Assembly (NCBI GenBank): GCA_018396935.1
Contig: JAGTRA010000035.1
Coordinates: forward strand, 1-9,352
Direction: 5' to 3'
Origin: Candidatus Bathyarchaeota archaeon
GTDB lineage: Archaea > Thermoproteota > Bathyarchaeia > Bathyarchaeales > Bathycorpusculaceae
Length of the DNA: 9,352 nt
Part shown: in pieces, positions 1 through 6,020 of the stretch
Layout: each line of letters begins with the position of its first letter
How positions within the stretch are numbered: position 1 is the stretch's first letter
Program-made: the position numbers and the translations under genes
Notes under the pieces: model-generated
What the model saw: only the letters and a program-made list of their open reading frames with translations
Told to the model about the DNA's origin: nothing
Database searches by the model: none

Positions 1-1410
1 GATATTGAGAGAGATAATGTAGGCCATGAAATTAGGATTTTAATTCGAAGTAACGTAGGTGACATTGACCTTCGAAAATGCGTTGAATCAATATGTGAAG
101 TTGAATCAGTTAGCATAATGCAGGTCAGAAATGCGGAAGAATTCACCAATCACGGTAGAGCGTGTGAGCAGCGTGAGGACTCTTATAAGCCAATGTTTGA
201 CACACGGATTTCGCAGACAGTCCGAATACATTTTAAGCACTTAGACAAATTAATGAACCTTGTTGGAGAACTCGTGATAAACAAGATAGCTCTATTACAG
301 GCTATTTCCTCTAGCAATCAGGAATATTTAAAACGTGTTGCAGGAAGCATAGACCGCCTTGTTACCGAGCTTCAAGATCTAGTTACAAGGATCCGTATGG
401 TTCCAGTGAGTCAGATTTTCGATAGATTTCCAAGGCTTGTGAGAGATTTATCGCTAAAGAAGAACAAAAAAGTTGAATTATTGATGGAAGGCCGAGAAAT
501 TGAAGTGGACCGTACCGTGCTTGACGAAATTGGTGAGCCTTTAGTTCATTTGATTAGAAACTGTATAGACCATGGAATAGAGCCCCCTGAGGAACGTATA
601 AAATATGGAAAAAATCCCGTCGGCCTCATAAGACTTGTAGCCCGTAGGGAAGGCGATCACGTTCTCATTGAGGTTGAGGATGATGGTGCAGGTATTGATC
701 CTGAAAAAATAAAGAGAACAGCTGTTGAAAGGGGTTTTCTCTCCCTTGATGAAGTAAGTAAAATGAGTCGCGAGCAACTAATAAACCTTGTTTTCATACC
801 AGGTTTCTCGACGGCCAAACAGGTTACTGAAACTAGTGGAAGAGGCGTGGGTATGGACGTGGTTAAAACTAAAATAGAATCTTTAGGAGGTTTTGTTTCG
901 CTAAAAACTGAGGTTGGAAAAGGAACAAAAGTAACTCTAAAACTGCCTCTCACAGTGGCAATTATAAAGTCGCTGTTAGTCAATGTAGCTGGTCAAATTT
1001 TCGCGATTCCTTCCTCACAGGTATCTGAGGTCATTCGTATAGATGCAAGTGACATAAAATCTCTCGGCACGATGGAGGTGATTGAGGTTAGGGGTCACGT
1101 AATCCCCCTATTAAGGTTAAGCAGTTTGCTGAATCTCAATAGCGGTGAAGCACAGAATCACCATGAGGTTATAGTAACAAACGCTGATAATGAAGGTCGC
1201 TGTTATGGATTAGTTGTTGACTCTGTGTTGCGCCTTCAAGAGATCTTAATAAAGCCATTAGATTCGACACTGTCATGTCTAAAGGAATTCAGCGGGGCTA
1301 CAATCCTTGGAGATGGGCAAGTGGTTCTAGTTCTAGATATTCCTAAATTAATCAGCAAAAGAAATGCTGAAAGAAACCAGGAGAGACTTTCTCTCAAAGC
1401 ATGCGCATAA
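1..1410 (+). CDS. cheA: Chemotaxis histidine kinase CheA, 5'-truncated by the window edge
   Basis: CheA autophosphorylates on a P1 histidine under receptor/CheW control and passes the phosphate to CheY and CheB. The frame is open from base 1, giving 469 residues; P1 and most or all of P2 lie outside the window. Residues 1-48 look like a beta-alpha-beta fragment, possibly the end of P2. P3 dimerisation helices follow (about 69-137, with HLDKLMNLVGELV). The P4 ATPase domain (about 138-318) has an intact N box (H183, N187), G1 box DDGAGID (227-233), F box FIPGFSTA (265-272) and G2 box GRGVGMD (280-286), so the kinase should be active. P5, the CheW-like domain, occupies about 319-455, followed by a short polar tail. 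The ATG at 118 is only an internal methionine, because the homologous frame continues upstream. cheY follows after 67 bp. Confidence 0.96.
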   Translation, partial: DIERDNVGHEIRILIRSNVGDIDLRKCVESICEVESVSIMQVRNAEEFTNHGRACEQREDSYKPMFDTRISQTVRIHFKHLDKLMNLVGELVINKIALLQAISSSNQEYLKRVAGSIDRLVTELQDLVTRIRMVPVSQIFDRFPRLVRDLSLKKNKKVELLMEGREIEVDRTVLDEIGEPLVHLIRNCIDHGIEPPEERIKYGKNPVGLIRLVARREGDHVLIEVEDDGAGIDPEKIKRTAVERGFLSLDEVSKMSREQLINLVFIPGFSTAKQVTETSGRGVGMDVVKTKIESLGGFVSLKTEVGKGTKVTLKLPLTVAIIKSLLVNVAGQIFAIPSSQVSEVIRIDASDIKSLGTMEVIEVRGHVIPLLRLSSLLNLNSGEAQNHHEVIVTNADNEGRCYGLVVDSVLRLQEILIKPLDSTLSCLKEFSGATILGDGQVVLVLDIPKLISKRNAERNQERLSLKACA

Positions 1411-1477
1411 ATATGGTATAGTGAGACACAAGATTTTTATTTTTAAAGTTAAATTCAAAAATCAGACGGTGCCGACT

Positions 1478-1846
1478 ATGGCGACGGTAATGATTGTTGA
1501 TGATGCTGCCTTTATGAGGGCCGTTCTCAAGAAAATAGTTTTGCAATGTGGACATGAAGTTGTTGCTGAAGCTGTGAATGGTGATGAAGCCATAGAAAAA
1601 TATCAGCAATGTAAACCGGACATAGTTCTTCTTGACATAGTAATGCCTGCTGGCAGCAAAGCTAAGGATGGAATAGAGGCATTGAAGAAAATTGTAGCTA
1701 TGGATCCATCAGCTAAAGTTATTATGTGTAGCTCTATGGGGCAGCAAGCTCTCGTTGCTGAAGCCTTGAAATCAGGAGCCAAGGATTTCATAGTTAAACC
1801 GTTCCAACCCCAGAAGGTGATGGAAGTTCTAAATAAGTGGGGTTGA
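1478..1846 (+). CDS. cheY: Chemotaxis response regulator CheY with an enlarged beta3-alpha3 loop
   Basis: This is a single receiver domain of 122 residues that carries the phospho-signal from CheA to the motor, in archaea usually through CheF at the archaellum. The acidic pocket D8/D9, phospho-acceptor D53, switch residue S85 and K107 are all present. The MCSSMGQQ and KDFIVKPFQP stretches resemble the Thermotoga/archaeal CheY type. The start at 1478 gives the normal N-terminus (MATVMIVDD). The same frame is open back to 1364, but that would add 38 residues overlapping cheA. A short GGTG at 1468-1471 is the likely ribosome binding site. Odd feature: between MP (56-57) and DG (64-65) there are six residues (AGSKAK) where two are usual. 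The stop lies 68 bp before the preferred cheD start. Confidence 0.95.
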   Translation: MATVMIVDDAAFMRAVLKKIVLQCGHEVVAEAVNGDEAIEKYQQCKPDIVLLDIVMPAGSKAKDGIEALKKIVAMDPSAKVIMCSSMGQQALVAEALKSGAKDFIVKPFQPQKVMEVLNKWG

Positions 1847-1901
1847 ATCCCTTGGTTGTTGCATCAATTGGTGGTGTTTCAAATATTTTTGACCCTAATG
1901 T

Positions 1902-1908
1902 AGGTGAT
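1902..1908 (+). promoter_or_regulatory. Strong ribosome binding site that sets the cheD start
   Basis: AGGTGAT is fully complementary to the conserved 3' end of archaeal 16S rRNA (inferred from the universal sequence) and sits 6 nt before the ATG at 1915. Neither the later ATGs at 1984 and 1996 nor the upstream GTG at 1837 has an equally good site. This favours 1915 as the cheD start. Confidence 0.7.
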
Positions 1909-1914
1909 AACTTA

Positions 1915-2487
1915 ATGGACTTATTTGCCCAAAACCTTCCTGTGAAGCAATCCTTCTTCACTCCAATAATAACTTCCACAAGTATGAACTATAGAATGGA
2001 TCAGAACTTGGCTATTGAAGAACTCCGTGTTGACATAGCTGAGGCGAGAGTTGAGAAAAGGCCACTTTGGCTTGTGACTAATGTGGGTTCATGTGTAGCT
2101 GTCTGTGTTTATGATACGGTAAACCGTTGTGGTGGAATGGCTCATGTGATGCTTCCTAAATGGAATGGTGATGCTAATTCTCATCCATATAAGTATGCCG
2201 ATACTGCTGTGCCTGCTTTAGTGGCGGCTGTAAGGAAACTGGGGGGTGAGAGTTGCTCTCTTGTCGCGAAAATAGCTGGTGGAGCAAGCATGTTTTCTGA
2301 TGTTAAGTGTCATCTGATAAACATAGGGCAAAAGAACGTTGAAGCCGTTAAAAAAGCTCTTTTGGAGTGCTATGTTCCTTTAGTTGCTGAGGACACTGGT
2401 GGGAACTGTGGTAGGAGGGTCCTTTTTAATGCTTCAACAGGGGTTGTAGTTGTGCGTACTATAAAGGGGGGAGAGAGAAAATTATGA
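1915..2487 (+). CDS. cheD: Chemoreceptor glutamine deamidase CheD
   Basis: CheD deamidates receptor glutamines and, in systems with CheC, also binds CheC and stimulates its CheY-P phosphatase activity. The protein is 190 residues from ATG 1915. The cysteine-hydrolase core is clear: GSCVAVCVYD with catalytic C60, AHVMLP with H77 (17 residues later, as in Thermotoga CheD), then KYADTAVPAL, AKIAGGASMF, NIGQKNVEAVK and AEDTGGNCGR. T55 is the probable third catalytic residue. However, the loop reads VTNVGSC rather than the usual TLGLGSC, one residue shorter. About 30 residues precede the usual family N-terminus; if translation instead began at ATG 1984 the protein would be 167 residues, close to the family norm. 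The strong ribosome site supports 1915. The last codons overlap cheC by ATGA, implying coupled translation. Confidence 0.92.
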   Translation: MDLFAQNLPVKQSFFTPIITSTSMNYRMDQNLAIEELRVDIAEARVEKRPLWLVTNVGSCVAVCVYDTVNRCGGMAHVMLPKWNGDANSHPYKYADTAVPALVAAVRKLGGESCSLVAKIAGGASMFSDVKCHLINIGQKNVEAVKKALLECYVPLVAEDTGGNCGRRVLFNASTGVVVVRTIKGGERKL

Positions 2488-3164
2488 ATCTTAATGATGT
2501 AAATGGTGGCTTAATTAAAAATTCGAAAGTTGATGGTGTTTTGTTAGGTGATGACCATCGTCAGGATTATGAATACTTTGACTTAGATGTTCTTCGTGAA
2601 TTAGGCAGTATAGGTGCTGGGCATGCTGCCACAGCTATGTCTGAAATTTTACAGGAACCTGTTTCGATAGATATCCCAAGGATTTACGCCATTCCACCTC
2701 ATATGGTGTTGAAATGTTATAATATGCATGATCAACCAGCTACGGCTATATACATGCAATTAAACGGCGACTATGACTGTGACATTTTGCTCCTTTTCGA
2801 TGTGGAAGAGGAGAGAAAGCTTGCTGCACTTATGACAATGGCTTCATCTCCCGATGAAGTTGATCCTGAGATGGGGGCTTCTGCCATAGTTGAGCTTGGA
2901 AACATTTTGATAGGGTCATTTTTAAGCGCGATTGCAGATTTCGCAGGAGTAACTTTAGTTCCAACAACTCCGCAGAGGGTTGTAGATACATTTGACGCTA
3001 TATTGGATCATTTCCTAGTGAAACAAGCTATGTTATCAAATTTAAGTTTAATATTTGAAGCTCAATTTAAAAGGAAGAGTGGAGATGCTAGTTGTATACT
3101 AATAGTTTTTCCAAGCAGGGAGTTGAGCCAGATACTTATCGATAAGGCTAAAAAGTTCATATAA
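2484..3164 (+). CDS. cheC: CheY-P phosphatase CheC, first active site degenerate
   Basis: CheC removes phosphate from CheY-P and is stimulated by CheD. The 226-residue protein has the two internally duplicated CheC/CheX/FliY motifs. Site 2 is canonical: ELGN with E137 and N140, followed by P163 at the expected spacing. Site 1 reads ELGSIGAGHAATAMSEIL, with E39 and P65 kept but the catalytic Asn replaced by S42; the GN that usually follows is GH. The likely consequence is activity from site 2 only. An N-terminal extension of about 30 polar residues precedes the usual start. The ATG at 2484 overlaps the cheD stop (ATGA) and follows a purine-rich run (GGGGGGAG, ending about 10 nt upstream), so the start is well supported. 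The cheD neighbour is the functional partner. Confidence 0.93.
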   Translation: MNLNDVNGGLIKNSKVDGVLLGDDHRQDYEYFDLDVLRELGSIGAGHAATAMSEILQEPVSIDIPRIYAIPPHMVLKCYNMHDQPATAIYMQLNGDYDCDILLLFDVEEERKLAALMTMASSPDEVDPEMGASAIVELGNILIGSFLSAIADFAGVTLVPTTPQRVVDTFDAILDHFLVKQAMLSNLSLIFEAQFKRKSGDASCILIVFPSRELSQILIDKAKKFI

Positions 3165-3182
3165 TTGTCGCCTGGTGATTTC

Positions 3183-3209
3183 TGTGTGTTATCTCGGCCT
3201 ATGCACACA
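3183..3209 (+). other. Possible small stem-loop in the cheC-mcp1 gap
   Basis: TGTGTG at 3183-3188 can pair with CACACA at 3204-3209, with a further T-G pair inside, leaving a loop of about 13 nt. It lies in the 99-bp gap between the cheC stop and the mcp1 start. No T-run follows directly, so it is not a clear terminator. It could affect mRNA processing or be chance. Confidence 0.25.
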
Positions 3210-3263
3210 AACTAATAGTTTTCAGGCAATAAACATGCAATGTTGAGACTGGAGGCATTTTCG

Positions 3264-4349
3264 ATGGCAGAGGTTTCCTGCGTTACTCTTACGCCATCTG
3301 TATTAACTAGTGAAGGTGAACTTCTATCCTCGATTTTACAAGCTTTGGAACATGTGGCTAAGATTACAAGTGATTTATTAAAAACCTCAGATGACATAGG
3401 CGCTCTCGGTGATGAACTTTCTAAAGCGACTGAAAAATTGGGCAAGAGCATGCAACAAATAATATCGGCTTCCCTTAACGTTGCAGAAGGTGCTCAAAAT
3501 TTATCCAAATTATCTCAAAGCGCTGCACGTACAGTTGAGGTTCTAGCTTCAATAATTAATGATGTAAACAAGGTTTCAAGTGACTTGGCAAAAATAGTTG
3601 AAAGCGCAAGCAAGCTAGCATTAATAGTGGGTGAAAGTGGCTCTCAAGCTCTTGGAGCATTGGATGACATTAAATCCTCCACAATAAGTGTTGTCAAAAC
3701 CATAAATGATGTTACAGCCGCCGTAAAAAACGTAGCTGGGCTTGCTAATGAGATATCTGAAATAGCGGGTCAAGTTAATATGCTTGCTTTGAATGCTGCT
3801 ATTGAGGCTGCTAGGGCTGGTGAGGCTGGTCGAGGCTTCGCCGTAGTAGCCGACGCTGTTAAGCAACTTGCCGAGCAAACACGTTCCGCTGCTAAAACCG
3901 CTGTATCATCTATTGAAAGTGTAACTAAAACTGGAGTAAAAGCGATGGAAATTGCTGAAAAAGCAGGTGAAGTTGCCGAGAGAAGCGGATCAATAGTACA
4001 TAGTGCTCTAAAAAGCTCGCAGGAAATAGCTGAGGCAATGACGAGAATGCTTGACATTACGAAAGATCTTAAGGAAAAGGTTGATGAAGCTGTGAAATCC
4101 TTAGATGAAGTTAACAATGTTATACAGCAAGTTGCAAGCTTCTCTGAGCAGTCAGCTGCAGCTGCTGAGCAGTCTGCAGCAAGCATAGAGGAACAGACGG
4201 CCACTTCTGATCAATTTGCTACAATCGCCCATAAACTTAAGGAAGAGAGTCTTAGAACACGTGACTTTATTGAAAAGATATTGTACGAAATTCAGAAGAT
4301 TAAGGATATGATGTCTAATTATCCAAAACCCGAGGTGATTAATGTATGA
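3264..4349 (+). CDS. Soluble methyl-accepting chemotaxis protein 1 (no membrane segment, no sensor domain)
   Basis: This chemoreceptor would control CheA through CheW. The 361-residue protein is nearly all alpha-helical coiled coil. There is no hydrophobic membrane span, HAMP, PAS or other recognisable input domain, so it should be cytoplasmic. The signalling hairpin tip is near residue 187 ([20 protein letters not shown]), with about 23 heptads in the descending C-terminal arm. The usual DEVR just after the tip is DAVK (residues 197-200). [12 protein letters not shown] (about 305-316) fits the receptor methylation consensus. The start at 3264 is preceded by GGAGG at 3251-3255; an in-frame ATG at 3240 lacks such a site. 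Bases 3776-3863 are identical to part of mcp2. The stop overlaps the cheW start (ATGA), so the two are probably co-translated. Confidence 0.93.
   Translation: MAEVSCVTLTPSVLTSEGELLSSILQALEHVAKITSDLLKTSDDIGALGDELSKATEKLGKSMQQIISASLNVAEGAQNLSKLSQSAARTVEVLASIINDVNKVSSDLAKIVESASKLALIVGESGSQALGALDDIKSSTISVVKTINDVTAAVKNVAGLANEISEIAGQVNMLALNAAIEAARAGEAGRGFAVVADAVKQLAEQTRSAAKTAVSSIESVTKTGVKAMEIAEKAGEVAERSGSIVHSALKSSQEIAEAMTRMLDITKDLKEKVDEAVKSLDEVNNVIQQVASFSEQSAAAAEQSAASIEEQTATSDQFATIAHKLKEESLRTRDFIEKILYEIQKIKDMMSNYPKPEVINV
3776..3863 (+). repeat. 88-bp block identical to 6782-6869 (receptor signalling tip)
   Basis: Every base from 3776 to 3863 matches 6782-6869, at an offset of exactly 3006. The block covers 29 complete codons (residues 172-200 of receptor 1, 255-283 of receptor 2). 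In the flanking conserved codons, about half or more differ at the wobble base. This is a direct repeat in coding sequence, best read as a gene-conversion tract. Confidence 0.95.
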
Positions 4350-4840
4350 CGAAGGATGAATACTTGCAAATTGTAAACTTCACTATGGGAAACATAAATT
4401 ATGGTGTTCCCGTTGACCAGGTTAGAGAAGTACGGGATATGCAAGCAGTTACACCAGTTCCCGGCGCCCCTCCATATGTCAGAGGAGTTACAAATCTGAG
4501 GGGGCAGATAGTTACAATAATAGACTTACGGAAACGTTTAGGTCTTCCCTCAAAAGAAGATGGAAGCGAGAAGATAATAATTATCGAGATGGGCGACTAT
4601 GCTGTTGGGGTTGTTGTAGATTCAGTGACCGAGGTATCTACGATCCCTTGGAGGGATATAGAGCGTCACGTAGATGTTGCGACAACACTGAAAGACTGCG
4701 TTATAGGCATAGGAAAAATGGCTGAGAAATTAATAATAATACTAGATATTGCCAAGATAATATCGCTAAATCCTAGAGAGGTAGCGATGGAGATATCACA
4801 GTCCTTAAATGCCCAAGAGGCAAGCGTGATATCGAAATAA
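4346..4840 (+). CDS. cheW: Chemotaxis coupling protein CheW
   Basis: CheW is the scaffold that links receptor tips to the CheA P5 domain in the signalling array. The 164-residue protein is one CheW domain of two SH3-like barrels. The signature [20 protein letters not shown] (45-64) includes the conserved Arg of NLRG (R52). [13 protein letters not shown] (85-97) and the C-terminal [10 protein letters not shown] (129-138) are also typical. The last 20 or so residues are a polar tail. GAGGTGATT at 4332-4340, 5 nt before the ATG, is a very strong ribosome binding site located inside the mcp1 3' end. The start overlaps the mcp1 stop (ATGA). Pairing with the receptor gene suggests balanced production of receptor and coupler. 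Confidence 0.96.
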   Translation: MTKDEYLQIVNFTMGNINYGVPVDQVREVRDMQAVTPVPGAPPYVRGVTNLRGQIVTIIDLRKRLGLPSKEDGSEKIIIIEMGDYAVGVVVDSVTEVSTIPWRDIERHVDVATTLKDCVIGIGKMAEKLIIILDIAKIISLNPREVAMEISQSLNAQEASVISK

Positions 4841-4869
4841 CAATTTTCAATTCATCATGATTGCGTAAC

Positions 4870-4888
4870 CTATTTTCTCTCTTTTCTC
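4870..4888 (+). terminator. Pyrimidine tract before cheB, possible weak terminator
   Basis: The 60-bp cheW-cheB gap contains a nearly unbroken pyrimidine run (TATTTTCTCTCTTTTCTC). T-rich tracts without a hairpin can end archaeal transcripts. However, it runs straight into the cheB ribosome binding site, so it may only attenuate transcription or have no role. Confidence 0.2.
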
Positions 4889-4895
4889 AGGTGAT
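4889..4895 (+). promoter_or_regulatory. Ribosome binding site for a CTG-initiated cheB
   Basis: AGGTGAT, the same perfect match used before cheD, ends 5 nt before CTG 4901. It includes an in-frame TGA at 4892-4894 that closes the frame upstream, so cheB must start after this point. The first in-frame ATG, at 4937, is 41 nt away, too far to be served by this site. Confidence 0.7.
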
Positions 4896-4900
4896 CTTAT

Positions 4901-5911
4901 CTGATCCGTGTCCTTATCGTTGATGATTCTGCATTAATGCGAAAAATGATAAAAGACCTCCTGAATTCAGATCCTGAAGTAACTGTTGTAGGTACAGCGG
5001 TGAATGGCGTCGACGCTTTAGAAAAAATCCGTGAGCTTTCCCCGGATGTTGTAACTCTTGATGTGAATATGCCAAAAATGGATGGTCTTGAAACCCTTAA
5101 ACGTATTATGAGTGAACATCCACTGCCTGTTGTCATGTTAAGCAACTTAACAAAGGAGGGTGCTGAAGCTACCTTAAAGGCGTTGGAATATGGGGCGGTG
5201 GATTATATCGCAAAGCCGTCTGGGGAAATATCCCTAGATATTGAAAAGGTACGTGGTGAGCTTATTACAAAAGTAAAAACCGCTGCGAGAGCTAAACTAA
5301 TAAGGCATAAACCAATCTTGCCTTTAGAAATATCCTCATGTAAAATCGATAGAGTGGTTTTGATTGGTGCCTCCACTGGGGGGCCACCTGCAATAGAAAA
5401 GATACTTTCATGCCTGCCTGAAGCTGCACCTCCAATTCTGATTGTGCAGCATATGCCGCCGGGCTTCACGAGATCTTTCGCTGAGAGGTTGAATAGATAT
5501 TGTAAATTTGAAGTTAAGGAGGCGGAGGAAGGCGATCGTATACAGCCTGGGAAGGCGTTAATTGCCCCTGGCGGCTACCATATGATTGTTGGTAGTGACA
5601 AGAGGGTTCATTTAGACGAGTCTCCGCCTATACATGGTGTTAAACCTGCTGTTGATCCGATGATGATGACTGCTGCGGAGGTTTTCAAATCCAAAAATGT
5701 AGGAGTGCTTCTAACAGGAATGGGTAGTGATGGAGCTTTAGGTATGAAGATGGTTAAGCAACATGGAGGCTATACGATAGCTCAAGATGAAGAAACTTCT
5801 GTGATTTTCAGCATGCCTAAAGCGGCGATAGAAGCGGGCTGTGTAGATAAGATTCTGCCTTTAGCGGAAATTCCCATAGAGATAATGCGTGTTTGCGGCG
5901 TTTCGTCTTAA
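4901..5911 (+). CDS. cheB: Chemoreceptor methylesterase/deamidase CheB, probable CTG start
   Basis: CheB hydrolyses methylglutamates on receptors when phosphorylated by CheA, giving adaptation feedback. The 336-residue protein has a receiver domain (1 to about 120: D8/D9 pocket, phospho-acceptor D54, K105), a linker, then the esterase domain with catalytic S158 (GASTGG), H184 (QHMPPGFT) and D277 (LTGMGSDGA). Length and order match the family. The first in-frame ATG (4937) would delete the first beta strand and the D8/D9 acid pocket. The frame is closed at 4892-4894. CTG 4901 aligns exactly with the usual initiator Met (then IRVLIVDDSALMRK) and has AGGTGAT 5 nt upstream, so CTG initiation is the best reading. 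A sequencing error is possible but not needed. Confidence 0.93.
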   Translation: MIRVLIVDDSALMRKMIKDLLNSDPEVTVVGTAVNGVDALEKIRELSPDVVTLDVNMPKMDGLETLKRIMSEHPLPVVMLSNLTKEGAEATLKALEYGAVDYIAKPSGEISLDIEKVRGELITKVKTAARAKLIRHKPILPLEISSCKIDRVVLIGASTGGPPAIEKILSCLPEAAPPILIVQHMPPGFTRSFAERLNRYCKFEVKEAEEGDRIQPGKALIAPGGYHMIVGSDKRVHLDESPPIHGVKPAVDPMMMTAAEVFKSKNVGVLLTGMGSDGALGMKMVKQHGGYTIAQDEETSVIFSMPKAAIEAGCVDKILPLAEIPIEIMRVCGVSS

Positions 5912-5967
5912 TAAATTTGGTATTTTTGGTATGTATGCCTGCTACATATTCGAGGTTCGCAATTTAC

Positions 5968-5973
5968 TTATAA
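5968..5973 (+). promoter_or_regulatory. Putative TATA box for mcp2
   Basis: TTATAA within TTTACTTATAACT lies in the 109-bp gap between cheB and mcp2. An archaeal transcript start about 25 nt downstream (near 5995-6000) would leave a short leader containing the GAGGT ribosome site. This would let mcp2 be expressed separately from the upstream genes. It is a prediction from spacing and base content only. Confidence 0.4.
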
Positions 5974-6020
5974 CTAGAATCGGGATAAGAAATTAGGTCT
6001 AGCCCCAGAGGTTGCATGAA

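Noticed and set aside
657..983. A 108-codon open frame on the - strand inside cheA
   Set aside because: It lies antisense to the conserved P4 kinase domain, whose motifs fully explain the sequence.
1364..1477. Extended N-terminus for cheY from an ATG inside cheA
   Set aside because: It would add 38 residues unlike any receiver domain. ATG 1478 gives the normal start next to the first beta strand.
1837..1914. GTG start for cheD at 1837, overlapping cheY
   Set aside because: The site AGGTGATGG is 14 nt away, longer than usual, while ATG 1915 has a perfect site at 6 nt and gives a protein closer to family length.
3770..4204. A 144-codon open frame on the - strand inside mcp1
   Set aside because: It is the antisense shadow of the Ala/Ser-rich receptor coiled coil. 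Its product is a low-complexity Ala/Ser string with no ribosome site or neighbours to support it.
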